In this document: positions 11,564 to 25,159 of the stretch, piece after piece
Position numbering within the stretch: the first letter of the stretch is position 1
How the letters are laid out: each line of letters opens with the position of its first letter
From: Aculops lycopersici
Taxonomy: Eukaryota > Arthropoda > Arachnida > Trombidiformes > Eriophyidae
Length of the DNA stretch: 64,000 nt
Direction of reading: 5' to 3'
NCBI GenBank assembly: GCA_015350385.1
Contig: WNKI01000002.1
Span: 8,652,336-8,716,335 of the forward strand
Position numbers and translations under genes: made by a program
The notes under the pieces: generated by a model
Database searches by the model: none
Told to the model about the DNA's origin: nothing
What the model saw: the letters and a program-made list of their open reading frames with translations, nothing else

Positions 11564-14300
11564 GAAGGAGGAGAGAGAGAGAGAGAGAGAGAGAGAGGAA
11601 CATCTGACGAGCAAAAGTGGTAGGAACTCAATCCATTGAACGATATCGCAACGACCAATAGATTTCTAGACTAGACTATAACTCGCTATTTACTTCTCGC
11701 ATTCGACCCAAAGAGTCGGCTGGTTATACTGTGAATCGCTACGCCAAATTACACACACACTGCATTTCACCACACCACATATAATGACACCACCTCATCT
11801 TACTATCGCCTCGAGCCATCGAGTGATTGGATTGGAATGCCAACGCACCTTTTCGTTAAACCTCCTCTCTTGTGCGATGGCACGAAAACGAACGACAGTC
11901 GCTCAACTGATGACAATCGGGTGTCATCGGCATTCAGTCGAGAACGAGAACGAATAGGAAAATGAAAACGACGACAACGTCGACGAGCAGGTTGACTTTA
12001 CAGGTGGATCAAGTCTTGTGCCAGAACTAAGGACTTTTTCAGGTTGGAGACCAATTAACCTGGGCTGCGGTGGTGGTGGCTCACCTGTTCGCTCACCTGG
12101 TGATTTATTGGCCCGCTCGCTCACCTGCTGGAGGTGATAGAGCGGGGAAGCGAGCGACGCGCACACTCACACACACAAAAGCGACAAATTGGCCTCTATA
12201 AGTGGCCGCGCTTTTTGTAAATACCATCGAGCAGTTGCAATGGAAAGAGGGAGCAAAATAAACACTCGCGGTCGGCGATTTTGTTGATCTCAAATTTTGT
12301 CGCTCACTTTGAAGTCGGCGACGACGACGACACTTACTCTGTTGCTCTGCGGCACACTAGCGCCGCCTGGCGGCCGCCTGAACCTCATTCCCGTTCACAA
12401 ACAAAGCCAAAACTTTTTTGCTCCAATCTTATGGCAACTCGGCTACCTGTTGTTGTTGTTGTTGTTGTTGCTCTTTTGCTTTAGAGAGATTATCTATTCG
12501 AATTCAAGAAAGAAACCCTCTTATTCAGTGGCGAACAAATAGAACCCGTACATCATCAGCTCACTTCCGGTGCCTCGCTTACTTAATTGGATTGCGGCTG
12601 CCCAAAACTCTGGTTGATTCTCTGATGTTTTCAAGTTGAATTTGCTGTAATTAAGCGCTCGCCTCTCGTTCGTCCATTCTTTTGTTTCGTTGGCTGTGAA
12701 AGGACAACACTAACGATAGGCGAAAATTTGGCTTTTAGCTAGATTATCGAGTTGCGTTAGGTTACGCAATAGTGATAGTAATAATCATCGTTCCAGTGGC
12801 TCGCTTGCTCACTCGTTTCAACCGTCCACTTGGCCAACCGAATGGGCAAGCCAATCGCTCATTTCCGGCCAGAAGCAGATGAGCAGTCGGCGGCGGCGGC
12901 GGCGAGCGAGATTCCGAACGGGAGGCCAGTTGCTATGGATATTTGTGCCATCACGAGAGACTTGGATATCCTCCATCCAGCAAAGAGGCCAGCCACCGAA
13001 ATGGAGTTTGGTTAGTTCCAGTTAACCTTTAGACTGAAAAAACTTTGGTGGTTGTGGTGGCGGCGGAGGCGGCTGCTTCACTATCGTCACCATGATCGGC
13101 TCATTTTTTCCTTGCCTCTCTCTCTCTCTCTTTCCCTCCCTTTCTCTCTTTGGTGACGTAACATTAGAGCGCACCGTTCCACCTGAACCCATTCGCCGCC
13201 AATTGCATCAATGCTACCCGACTTCAAAATGGTTGGCCTGAAAATAGATGATGCGTCGTGAGGAGTGTTTTTGCCTTACCAGCAAATTCGTTCCAGTTTA
13301 CCTTCCAGGGAAACTCGCGTAGGTCCTTCGGTCGCGACAACAACGACAGCCTCGAATATCGTGGCAAAATATCGTAAGCGACTCCCACTGGTTAGTATCA
13401 GAATTTAGCCAATGGAGACTGGAATACATCAGACAAAGACGATGACTACGAAGCGATCGCATTAGCATTTGATGCGCCGCCCTGTCCACTTGTAATTCCG
13501 AGAACGACGACTGCGACCGCGAGCGCGACCACGACGATCGCTGCGACGCAAGGGCAGAAAGCAACACGAAATTGCAACGGCAATCAGGAGAGCAAGTTGA
13601 CCGAGCAAAACTGAATGACTGCCCCTCCCCTTCACCGGAAGCTCGTCAAATTGAATCACGTAATGGCGGGCATGAGCAGGAAGTTTGGGGCGACTTATGC
13701 GCGTTTCGAGGCTTCACTTTGATCTCATGCATCTTTCTCGTATTTTGGGTAAAAGAGAATAAAAAAGAAAACTTTTTCTCTCCCTTCTCCTTTCTCCTTT
13801 CTCCTTACTCCAGGCAAAAGTTAAAGCTTACAGGGAAGATCCCTATAGACTTTCTCCCGGAAACTCGTAACATCGTAACGCGCGTATGGATGCTCACATG
13901 CCGCCGACTGGGATATTATTACTATTACTATTATTACGAGTTTATTTACAGCATTAGAGTCGATGGTGGCTGCTCTTTTGACCTGGACACGCGACGGGCT
14001 CCATCTCTACGTGCCCCTAGCCTCCGCCACTCACTACCTTGCTGCTTGCTTGGCGCGCACTTCAGTTCGGTTCGGTTCGGTTCACTGTTTGTCGGTCTGG
14101 TTCACCAACCAATAAGCTGATCGACTCGCTGGTAGGTGGATTGGAGAAAAGTCAAATGGTTGCCATAGACATGAACATGGACGAGCGGAAGCATCCGGTG
14201 TGCTATAGGATACAATTGGGCCATCGCCTCTTGCTGCCGTGGCGCCGGTTGTTGCTACTGCCAATCATTAGCATTTACTGGTGGTTGTCGTTGTTGCTTC

Positions 14301-14320
14301 TGTTGTTGTTGTTGTTGTTG
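14301..14320. repeat. (GTT)n microsatellite
   Basis: About seven GTT units in gene-free DNA. Similar GTT tracts occur at 12450-12470, 35847-35868 and 38700-38719. Confidence 0.85.
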
Positions 14321-17300
14321 TATAGTGGGTAACAGCAAAAGCGATAGTTGCGATAGAGGCCAGCGCGTGAGTGCGCTCTGTGTGCGCGCTCAATGCTCGT
14401 TGCGTTTACTATATGCGCGCGGCGTCAATCCAACTGACCAGTCGGTGGTTGCTTCGCAGTAAGAGGAGAATAATTTCGGCAGAAGTGGCACAAGATCCAT
14501 GGAAGCAACAACAATAACAGAATCAGCGAGCAACCAAAGGGAAGGGAGAGAGAGAGAGAGACAACGGCGAGCGCACAATAGATGGATGGATAATGATGAT
14601 TATAGTAATAATGATGGCGCAACGACGATAACCAACTCCAGACTATTCGGCGAGAGACTCCAATTGCCCGGCCGCCAGTGGAGCAATTGGTTCGCCACAC
14701 TTGAGGTTAGCTAGCCAACTAGATAGATAGCCACCAGCTAGCTAGCCAGCCAGCCAGCTAGAGATGGAGCTTAAGCGCTCGAGACTAACAAAGTCGATGA
14801 GTCGCCTTTGGCAAGACCCAAAAGTGAGAGCAGATTGCGCTTGGCTAGGATTACAAACGAACTTAAAGGACGATGATCGTAGATGGCAATCGTCGTAATA
14901 AGCGTCGACTTTCCATTTGCACAATAAGTCCTATAAGTCGACCACGCGATTCGACTGCAACTACCGCGGCCAGCGGGACTCTTGAGCAATTTGTCTTCGA
15001 GTTCATTGAATTCCATTGGCAGAGTCTTTGTTGGCGAAACTGTTTCCATTGTGGTCGTTGGTTATATGGCTGGCAAATGTACTAATTGTGTTTCTTAAAC
15101 TCTTTACATGGTTCCATTCAGCTTGACTTGTCCGGTGGCTCTCATTTCGAAAAACCGAGCCCCGCAAGTCTGTTTGTTTATTTTTTTAATGGAACAGTCC
15201 CAACTATCGCCAGGTAGACCAGTTGACACACCAAATGAAGTTTCACTCACCGTAAGCCAAATCTATCTGATTATTGTGGTCGATTGAAACCAAATTCCAG
15301 GCAAGTGGACAATCGACCAGAACCGGGATGGAAAAAAGGAGCCAAATTTACATGGTTGCTGTGGCGATCAAATTTCTTACCTGAATTTAAATTGAAATTT
15401 TTTTCTCATTCATAGCATGTAGCTGCATGCCACTACGTGACATTCGAAAGAGCGGACCAAATGGGCGAGTAACGCATCAAATAAATTCGTTGAGCTGCTC
15501 CCTCTTCTTGAAATAAGTCTCCTACCGCGTATCCATTACAATTGCAATTGCGATTGCGATTGCGATACGTGACACGAGCGTTGCGAGTCAATAGTCTCGC
15601 ATTACACACAAGTGAGACTTGGTCATTCAGGAAATTCATCTGCCTTTTTGCAGATGAAACTAATGCAACTAAACTAAAATTATCAGAAGTTGACCTTTCA
15701 AAAGAGAGATCAATTTCGCTGCTCAAGATTTCAGCTGCACCTTAATTTTAGTGATAATTACCAAATTGACGTTGCATTTTGTCCAGTCCAACGAGAGAGA
15801 AACAGAAAGACGCCACTGACTCACCGAAGAGCGGAAATGGGAACAATTGTTTAGCAGATTAGTTTTCTGTTTCCTTTTAGCCTCCCTCATTTTGTTGTAG
15901 TCGCCACCATCAATTCACTTTGCCTTCGCGAGCAAGAGGAGATTTATATATTTGAAACCGAAAGGCAAGCGAAATGGCCAGCGATGACATCAGCTCTCCT
16001 CCTTCGAAACTGCAACTGGCAATCGGATCTCGCTTTCTTCGCTTCACATCTCAAGGCAAAAGTTCGAATGGAAACTCTCAATGGTCTCCTTGAAAACTAT
16101 CGAAGTGACTCGCCTCTTCTCTTCGTCACTCGCATTGTCACTTCCCTTGTCTTGGATTCTCCCTCTCATTTCGTATGCAAATCCATTTTTATCCCTCGAG
16201 CAAGCCGATGGAAATGCGCAGGAGAGTTTTGGTCAGTGTATTTTGTGTGTGTCGCCAGAGAAAAACATCAGAATGACGAGCAAAAAACTATTTCCGCTGA
16301 ACATCGCAGTTGAATCTTGCAGACAATTTTGCATACCAACACTGCTACTCCCAATACAACTGCTGCTGTCGCCGCCGCCGCCGCTACCTACGAGAATCGA
16401 GCATTAGCATCAAGATGACGCCAACTGAATGGTGGACAGAGCAACGGTTTAGAGCAACGAAAAGTCAATTGTGTGTCTCACTTTTACAATTCTGTTTTGT
16501 TTTTGGTTTGATTTTTCTCCTCTCTCTCTGTGATACCAAATGCTCACTTCACTCAAGCCAACTCTTGGTCACTCTCAAGTTGTCACCAAAATTCTTGCCT
16601 CGAGTCTTAAGCTGGCAAAGTGAACGAAGGAAAAAGACTAAAATCAATCGTCACTTTGACTCGTAAAACTCTCGCTTTCTGCTTTCCGTTTGTCCATTTG
16701 TTTGCTCGCTGAATCCAAAATTTCTCCCTCTTCTCTCCACCAACTAGACAACTACGACCACGACGACGAGTCATCACTAAAACCAGTGCTACCTCGGAGC
16801 ACCGGAAGTTGCGCAACGCAAATGCGAGCGACCCAATTTGCATAGACTCTGCAAGTCGCAAACCGACAACAATGACGACGACGACGACAACGAGAAACAG
16901 GCGAATAGCTGAATTTGTTAGCGGGAAATTATCGCCTCCATTATTGTCCATTATTATTATTATCGTCGTTTGTTTGTGCCGCTGTCATTGTGTCGCCTAA
17001 TCGTCACTGTCTCGCGCCCCAAAAAGCGAGCCAGCCAAAGTGAGCAGCCATCAGTGGCGCCCCGGCCTACGGCTAAGACTAAGTTATGAGTCAATAGAAA
17101 AAGAGGCTAACGGTTTGGGACACTAACGCGAGCGAGAGAGTAACATGGAATCGACCAAATAATTAGAATCATAGTTTAGTCTTTTTCCTTTGCAATTTCA
17201 ATTCTTCAAATGTAAGAGCAGAATTCATTAGAAAACACCATCGCTGCGTGTGGTCTTTTCCTGGAAGTAGAGATGAAGCTTTTAGTAGGAAATATTCTAA

Positions 17301-17400
17301 TCAAACTGTATTTTTCTACTCTCAAAGTTTTGAAACTGGGACAGGAAATTTTCTGGCAAATAAATTTCACAATTAGCGCACCCATCGCTCGCTTGCTCGC

Positions 17401-17447
17401 TCAGCTCACCTGCTGGCGAGAAAAGAAGTTACACGCAGGTGAGCTGA
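17401..17447. promoter_or_regulatory. Inverted repeat with 13-bp arms carrying CACCTG and CAGGTG
   Basis: Arms TCAGCTCACCTGC (17401-17413) and GCAGGTGAGCTGA (17435-17447) are perfectly complementary across a 21-nt spacer. Each arm holds one E-box, and the two point toward each other. It is one of at least five such CACCTG/CAGGTR pairs in this gene-free region. Recognition by a two-handed zinc-finger protein of the ZEB/zfh1 type, or by bHLH or Snail proteins, is inferred. Confidence 0.5.
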
Positions 17448-18228
17448 ATTATTGCGTCCATTGGGTGCGAGCAATGAGTCAATAAATCAATCAGCTTGCG
17501 GCCATCATTGTTATTAATATTAACTAGCTCGCCGGTGCAGCGTCCTCGTGTTTGTCGCTCGCCCACTCGCTTTTCATACTCTTTGCCGTGCGTTCCCATG
17601 CGAGGAATATTGACCAAAAGTATTTCGCCTGAAAATTGTAGAATAAACTTCAAGAGGCAAACTTTTGGACGCAAGTCCGAAAGTTTACCTGGCCGCCGCC
17701 GCTGCCGCCGCAAGAGGACTAAGCAATTTTTACCCGAAAAATAAGAAAGCGAGAAAAGTAACCACCAACGAGCAGAAGATCATTAGCATTGTGTTGACAG
17801 TTGCACAAACCAAACATTGAGCAGCAGCGGCCGCCGGCCGGCGCTCAGAGTTGGTGCAAGTTATGTAAGCAATACGAAGCTATCAAATTTAGCGCACCGC
17901 AGGTGAATTGGAGAGTTGAAGTTCGATTCTTTCTCCTTCATTTCTACCCTCGTCGTCTCAAAATAAACCACTTGCTTGTTCGCGTTGGTTAATGGACTCG
18001 CTTCTGGAAAAACCATTCCCTCTCTTTCTGGCAGCAATATTGTATGTAATATAATAATTTTTCAGTTTTCCTCGAGTGGCAAAATTCGAGTGGCCGGCCA
18101 ACACTGTGGCCACTTTTCGAGTGGCTCGAGGTGGATAGATAAGTTGATCCTTCGAGTTGTTGTTGCGCAACGATCGGCTCGGGCCAAAATCATCGCATCG
18201 CGCGGCAGTTCAGTTCGAAGCTCGAGTG

Positions 18229-18242
18229 TACCTGGCCAGGTA
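18229..18242. promoter_or_regulatory. 14-bp palindrome TACCTGGCCAGGTA
   Basis: Two CAGGTA E-boxes meet head to head with no spacer beyond GGCC. It belongs to the same paired E-box group as 17401-17447, 19294-19313, 24277-24296 and 26611-26643. Confidence 0.45.
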
Positions 18243-19293
18243 AACTAGAATAACAATTGTAACAACCTCACCGACGACGACGACGATGACGACGACATAC
18301 AATCGACGCTAATGACCAGAACTCATATCGCATTGAAGCGGCGGCGGACATGAAATTGAGTGCCCAAGTGGAGAGGCTTGCGGATTTTCGTCGTCAATCT
18401 ACTACTGCCACCACAACCACTACCTGTGGCAATATTGCATTGAATACTGCGACGATTGTTGTTGTTTGCCTCCAAGAGTTACGTCTTGAGATTGTTATTG
18501 TTGGCTTGAGTCAGTCGAAATTATTATTACTATTACTATTATTATTGTTATTATTATTATTACTATTATTGCTGATATCATCAACGTCATTATAACCATC
18601 ATAGTCGTCGTCGTCATCGGCGGCGGCGGTTGTGTTTTGTCGGCGTTGCAGTCTCAATGTCTCGTGTTAGTGCCATTAGAGTGACTCTATCAGCAGCGCA
18701 GCCTTGAGATTGTCTGCGGAACCAGAGATTTAGCGCGTCGCTGTTTACCCTCCACTTGATGGTGGACAACAACTAGAAGCTAGCTGAGTGGTAGCTTTAA
18801 ACAGAAACTAACTCAGCTAACAATGGCGAACTTGGGAGGACCTACCTGTGCGAGCGAGGATTGCGCAACAATCAAGTTTATTTAGTAAGTAAAAGGCAAA
18901 GCTCGCACACGAAGATAACATCTCAATTACCAATCGGCGACGCGGGATCGTGAACTCATTGTTCATTCAGTCCAGTCATTCAAATTTGCCTCTGGGAACT
19001 CGACTATGGCAAACTAGCGCCGCTGCGCCTTTGAGCGGAAGTCGTGCACTATGAGCGCAGAGCTCAGGTGAACACAAAGCTCAATTAACGTGTATGGAGA
19101 ATAATCAATGAATGATTATCAGCTTGCATCGATGGGCACATGTGGCAGCCAGCGAGCGACTGAGTTGAGAAAACTTTGTTCGGCTTCCGGTGAGAGCAGA
19201 GATAACGCACAAGTACACAAGACTTTAGGGGGCGAGCAGTTGATTAAACTAAAACTACGGCAACCTGTTACCTATTAGTTATTGTTACGATGT

Positions 19294-19313
19294 TTACCTG
19301 AGGCGACAGGTAA
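19294..19313. promoter_or_regulatory. Inverted CAGGTAA pair, 6-nt spacer
   Basis: TTACCTG and CAGGTAA form perfect 7-bp arms around AGGCGA. A further CAGGTG follows four bases later. Confidence 0.45.
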
Positions 19314-21104
19314 GCAGGTGGAGTCCTGCACACAAACACTCGCCACTCAGCATACGCACAATCGAGTCGCCGGTCGGGGCAGACGGTTGGCGTGGCGCTT
19401 CGCGAGCATTGGAACGGAATCATGCGAATGGATTGATTGCAGGTAGGATAAGCGATGCAAAGGTAACTGATACAAACGCTATTTGCTGCCGCCGCTGCTG
19501 CTGGTGCTACAACTGAGCAACTAAGATAATAGTAGTGAGAACGACTACAAGTTTTTATTTTGCAAACTCTCCTCGGTGGCTTGTGAGTCGCTCGCGCGCA
19601 ATCAAGTTTAGCGGCGCGAGGAAATGAATATGAATTTCATTGTAGTTTTTATCCCTCAAACAGAGAGTATGGTGGAAACCATAGAAGCAACAAGTGGCCA
19701 AAAGAGCAACTCGCCTCGCAAACCTTGACTTCTCCCAAGTCGAAAGGAGGGAATGAGGGAGGGAGCAGGCGAGCGAGCGAGCGACAAAATCCATGAGAAC
19801 AAAAGGAAGTCTGCTGGAAATCTTCGGAACTTTTCACTCAGTTTAAAGGAAAAATCTTTTCCTCCCGATGGGAACCTTTTCTACCTTTAATTCTTCCAAC
19901 ATTTGAACTTGCGCACTTGTTAGCTGGTCGGTCGGCCGGTCGGTCGCTTGGTTAATTAGTTAGTTTGTTGCGAGTTGGTTATTTTAGTTGCAAACTAGAA
20001 TAGAAACTACACTGCCACTGAATCGGACGAACTCGAACGATTATCAACTTGCTAGCTGAATGGCAAACCTCAATGAGAACCTTTGAAGGTTCAACGGAAG
20101 CGAGACTACAACTGCCACTACAAGTTGCACTACGACGACAACTGAGAGACCAAAAGTCGATTGTGGCGCGAAGGAAGCGCGAAAAATTGTCGCGCTCCCG
20201 TTTGACTTTGGTGGCGAGAGAAAAATGGACATTAGAGTAGAGAACAAGTGGTCGAGTGGAAGTAGAAGTAGAAGAGGAAGCGAAGAGATAGAGAGAGAGA
20301 GAGGATGAGAATGATGATGATAAGTTTGGGATTATTATTGCTTCGAGCTAATTTAGTGCAACTTGTTGTTGTTGCTGCGCTCATTTTTATCCAAAACTTT
20401 GCCCTCCTCCCTTTGGACGGAAAGACAGGGAGCGACTCGGCTGAGCGATATTTTGTATTTGTGTCATCATCATCATCTTAGTCGCCGTCACTCCACTCCA
20501 CTCCACTCCACTTCACCTCAACTGAGCTCATCTCGTCTCTCTTTACCTGAAACGAAAAGGCTAACCTCTCTGATTATTCTCACACTAACTAACCAACCGA
20601 CCGGCTGGTCATCTCTATCACTGGCAGCAGTTAGCAAGTTGCCACTGACGACGAGCCGACTGAGGTGGTTGCAAATTGATGGCTGCAACATGCAATTGCT
20701 GAATGAAATGAAGGGCCACTTGTTGTTGGCTTGTCGTCGCTCGTTGCAAAATATCTAAGACTAATTCACATGATTAGCATCGCGATTTTTCTTCGGTCTT
20801 CTGATTCTAATGACTTGAGAAAAGGGATCGAGAGGAAAAAATGGCCGCAAATTGACCGCTCATTTGACTCAATTTGAATTTGAAACAGATGGAAAAACTT
20901 GCAAAACTCAAAGTCGCCCGTCGTCTCCATTTCACACCCACAAGAGAATTGAAGAGAAAACAAAGGCAAACGTGAATTGATTCCATCGGTGCCATTTGAG
21001 CATTGCGTCACCAAGTATCACATTGCATCACATTGGAAATGACGCAAATGACAATCCAAATGGCCACTTAACTCAACGCCAAACACGATAACGAAACGAG
21101 CAAA

Positions 21105-21132
21105 CGACAGAGTATTGAACGATACTCTGTCG
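21105..21132. repeat. Perfect 11-bp hairpin
   Basis: Arms CGACAGAGTAT and ATACTCTGTCG flank the 6-nt loop TGAACG. It lies in gene-free DNA just before a (GA)n tract. The role is unknown, and it is too short for a miRNA precursor. Confidence 0.6.
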
Positions 21133-21854
21133 AGAGGGAGGAAGGGAGAGAGAGAGAGAGACGGAAAGCCGATGATTTAACGGTTTTCTATTAATTTAAT
21201 TTATCACTCGATTATTCTCGCCCATTCTATTTGAATGGGTAGCATTTGCCTTTGGTGTTGCTGCGGCCAGTCGGTTGGTTGGTGGGTGGGTTATTGCCCG
21301 TTAGCCAGCTAGCATATGTGCCGAAGCGCGATGGTGTGCTAATCAAATTAGCGCGCACTAATATTGGCAAAGCATGGAATGCAATGGGGTGCTTTTGTGT
21401 GGCGAGTCGCGAGGCAAGTGGCGAGCGCCACACTGGGCGTCGGCAATAAGCGCGCCGCCGATCAACAACATCGACGGCCATTAATGGTGGTAGTGGTGGC
21501 GACCAGTGGGCGACTTGTGATGAGGCAATTAGATTGCCGCTGCTCAGCGGATTGCAAGTGGCCGTCGGCGAGCAAATAGTTTGCTCGCTTGTTGTTTCCA
21601 GTATCGAGTTTCACTTCTCGCTGGCCATTTGGCAAGTTCATAATAAACTGCAACCGACTTTTTGGGCGCCACTCTCTCTTTGTCCCTTTTGCTCACTGGA
21701 GACTCTCAATGAAAATAAAATAATGACGCAATGCAATGCGACGCTCACCTTTTATCTCTGGCGACAATCTGGCTGCGAGGATGCGACGCGACGCGACGGA
21801 AAGGAAGGCAAGGCAAGGCAACGCAGCGCAAAGTGACCAGCTGATGAGGAGGAT

Positions 21855-22036
21855 ATGCAAATCATTCGGCCTCGTTGTCTTTTGGTCGTTGTTATTGCCG
21901 CTGCTGCTTTTGTTCTTGCATTAGTCGCTTGTTGTACCTGCGACCCAACTAATACCACCAGCCAAGTTAGTCAGCCTATAGACTGCTCGCTCTCTTTTGA
22001 TTCGCTTGCAAGTGGCACCAACTGCCTCTTCCCTCA
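21855..22036 (+). CDS. Weak candidate signal-peptide exon
   Basis: From ATG at 21855 a frame encodes about 61 residues beginning with a basic stretch, then a hydrophobic core of about 20 residues (Leu/Val/Ala), then a Cys-containing polar segment, and ends at CAG|GTAAAG (GT at 22037), a good donor. No homologue comes to mind, and T-rich DNA readily gives hydrophobic frames by chance. The ATG sits inside an ATGCAAAT octamer, which may be the real reason it is there. No downstream exon is recognisable. Confidence 0.18.
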
Positions 22037-24276
22037 GGTAAAGAGATTGGATCGAAAAGAGACAAGACTCAGGCAATTGCTAACGACTGGGCGGCAACCG
22101 GTTGGTGCGCGCCGCGATTAAGCATTAAACAACAATCAAGGCGACGAGACAAGTCGAGGGCTACAATCGACAAGTTTGTCGCCTGGCCGTCATCTTGGCG
22201 CATTTCCGCTCTCAGCTCCAGCTCTAGGATAAGAGGCGGGAGGCTTCCAGCTGAAGTTGCTTCGGTCGCTCAATGGCCGAAGATAATGTTCTTTAGACTT
22301 TGACTCGGGCGACGCAGCTCAGTTCGGCCGGAGGACTGCACAGGTGAGTTGGTTAGTTAGTCAGCTTACGCGGCGGCCGACCAAATGGCAGCGCCGCCCA
22401 AGGTCATTGTTGTTGTCCGTCTTTTCGTTCGGTTAGTCGCGTTTAATCGCAAAAGGAGGAAAACTTTTTTCTAAATTCAACCCGCGGGCATCACCACAGC
22501 AAAGCCACTGGATAGCTTGGCCAGCGTCGAGGGGGCAAATCAAAGTGACCAGTCGGCTGACCAAGTTGTATAGTCGGTGAGTGCGAGAGGAAATAATGCG
22601 CAGCGATTAATGCGGATGCATGCAAATTGTCTTGCCTTTGTCATCGTCATTGTCGTTGTCGTAGTTGTCGACGTATCAGTATTCATTGCTCTCTTATAAG
22701 GCTTACTAGTTAAAGTTGAAGTCGACGTCACAGAGGTTGTTTGCCAAGTGGGCAAGTTAAAGGCGGATAGAGAGAGAGAAAGAGACAAAAGATATCAAAA
22801 AATTATCATAATTATGAATGGCAACACTCGGACGCTTGAGCGAACGACAATCTGAAGTTGCTTTTGTCGAGGTTACGTAAGCTTCTCTCCCTAACTCTCA
22901 TCTAGTTGCACACATAAAATAATAATAGTAATAATAATAGTGATAGTGATAATAATAACAATAACAATGCAACTGCTAACGAACTGGCCGCATCACACAC
23001 ATTGACCAACGAGACTAGTTCAGTTCATAAATTTAAACCCAGAGACGACGACGACGAGACTCAGTCTTTGTCTTTCTCATTTAGACGAGTGGCTCTTCGC
23101 CTCAAAGAGAATAAGAGCCACCGAGATTATCATTATTATCATCACTATAATTATTATTATTATTATTATTACCAGTATTAATATCTAGTTTTTGTTCTCG
23201 TTGTTGCCATTGCCGCTGCTATTGCGCAACAGCAACAACTCCCCCCTCTTCGCGGGCAGGAAATGGAGTCGCACTCTTATGCAAAGAAGCGCGTAGCGTC
23301 ACATCGAATCGCGTTCATTCAGCTTCAGCCTCAGGTTGTTGTAGGAGACACCGCTGCTGCCACTGCTCTTTTGTTGCAGCGATGGCACAACGTCTCGAGA
23401 TTCAAATGAACAAGCCTCGGATTGATCAGCTTCGCTGGCCACTTGGCCTCGCTGGTGATGACCAGCGCTGCGTTGATTGCTCGCGCCAAAGTCTCGGTTG
23501 GTTGGCGCAATCGTAGCAGAACCGACCACTCGGCTGCTGCATAAACTGACGACACAGGAAACGCGACTAAAACTAGTAGTGGAGGCAACATCAGAGGGAA
23601 GGATACAAATTAAAAAGAGCAGCTCAAACGATCTGCTGCCACAGGTAATCTGCGGCCGAACCAAACGCTCGCTTCTTCGCCTTCTCAGCTCCTAAAATCT
23701 CGCTTCCTGTGCCTCGAGACAAAAACAAAGGCACAGCAACTGCGAAAATCTTACGTACGACGACATGCTAAGTCAACGTAACTAACCAACAAACGAGCCG
23801 ATGGACCAAAGTTTTGTTCTTGTTGTCGTTGCGGCTAATGATAATTATAATTTCCCCTTCAAGGCTTCTCGGTTCCTCTCGTCGTCGTCTCTTCCTCATC
23901 GCCGGCTTTTTGTCGCCCAGTCTCTTGAGTTGGTTCTCAATTTCACCTTTCAGATGTAAATCGATGTAATAATTCAGTTCAAGTAGAGAAACGATTCTCT
24001 CTTGATGATGCCACTGCTGCTGTTCCCTCTGAAAGTTGGAAGGTAAAAAAGAAAAAGGTAAAAAGGCACATGTAAATGATTATCTCGCTCAACTGATACC
24101 ACGGAAACCCGACGATGGCGATGAAATTTGCGACAATTTTAAGAAAAACTTTGCTAGTTTTTCTTCAGCCTCCTCCTTTCAGCTGACAACGATGACGATT
24201 ACGATAAATGTTAGTCTCAGATAAATTCAGCGTGTGACGATGCTGAGCTCCACACAGCGAAACGGAAAGCAACGCA

Positions 24277-24296
24277 ACCACCTGACAACAGGTGGT
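24277..24296. promoter_or_regulatory. Inverted CACCTG/CAGGTG pair, 4-nt spacer
   Basis: ACCACCTG and CAGGTGGT flank ACAA as perfect 8-bp arms. It lies in gene-free DNA beside a GGTGGTGGCGG tract. Confidence 0.45.
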
Positions 24297-24982
24297 GGCG
24301 GTGGTGGCAATGCTTTTGTTCTTCGCGCAACTGTTTGCTCCGATCTGATTAAACGATTGCGTGTCACCTGGACTTTTTCTGTTCCATTATTCCACTCTTC
24401 TCTCGCCCCCAGATTGAGGGTCTGTTTGGAAGTCATCTCTCTTTTTTCTGAAATTTTTGGTTGGTTTTGACGTTTGTCTTTTTGATACCGATTTTCCCTT
24501 CATTTTATCTACTCTTAGTTTAGTTTTAGAGCCTCGCAGCGATTGTAGCGCCACCTGATCTCGCATCAAACTCAATCTATGATCAAGAAGAGAAAGGAGG
24601 AAAAGGAGCAGCATGAGTCAACTGGCCTATTGGAGAAGTAACTTATTGCACACATACACGAGACCGGAAGTGAACGATTAACTCGTTCACTCGCGTTGTT
24701 CAAAGTCAAACTTTAACTCGCTGACAGAGACAAATCGACTCGAATAGAGTGGCCACTCGAACCGGAAGTTGCTTTGGTTTTGCTCTTTACAGTTGGAGGA
24801 TGGGAGCGAAGTAAGAAATAAAGTAACAAGCGCGAGCGAGAAGAATGACCAGCAGCAATCGTCCATAACTCAGTGGCGAGCGGCGCGTTGCACGAGATGA
24901 GCTAGGCTATCCAAAAAGGCAAAAGAGCAATAGACTGAGCCGATTGCTCAAGTGCAAACCAGCAAACCATTAGGCAGAAACC

Positions 24983-24984
<2 letters not shown>

Positions 24985-25034
<50 letters not shown>
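24985..25034. repeat. (GA)n microsatellite next to second gap
   Basis: About 25 GA units, followed by tandem CGTA-like units up to the N run. GA tracts of this kind recur through the window and evidently break the assembly. Confidence 0.9.
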
Positions 25035-25038
<4 letters not shown>

Positions 25039-25130
25039 AGACGAACGTACACTACACTACGACCGACCGAACCTAACGAACGACCGAACGTACGTACGTA
25101 CGTTAGTAGTTAGTTTACGTTACGGTACGT

Positions 25131-25159
25131 NNNNNNNNNNNNNNNNNNNNAGNGNGNAN
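25131..25159. other. Short assembly gap with ambiguous bases
   Basis: Twenty Ns are followed by isolated n calls at 25153, 25155, 25157 and 25159 inside a GA tract. The sequence here is unreliable. Confidence 0.95.

Larger units (their letters stand above)
11564..25130. other. Gene-free interval with dense short-word repeats
   Basis: No conserved domain is recognisable over 13.5 kb. The content includes (GTT)n and (TTA)n microsatellites (12450-12470, 14301-14320, 18522-18575, 22919-22970, 23150-23171), ETS-like CCGGAAGT, octamer ATGCAAAT, TTACGTAA, and several inverted E-box pairs described separately. The only candidate exon is the weak signal-peptide-like frame at 21855-22036. Confidence 0.5.

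Noticed and set aside
10831..11658. Long frames on both strands across 11.0-11.6 kb
   Set aside because: They are translations of the N gap and the flanking (GA)n tract.
12842..13015. 57-codon plus frame with protein-like composition and a possible GTTAGT donor
   Set aside because: Too short, with an Ala run from (GGC)n and no homologue. I could not support it as an exon.
13572..14120. 182-codon plus frame
   Set aside because: It begins at a non-ATG codon, and contains a Tyr run from a TAT/TAC repeat and direct repeats. No domain.
23299..23664. Minus-strand frames, one starting with a hydrophobic segment
   Set aside because: Two overlapping frames on the same strand are both open, with no splice or promoter support.
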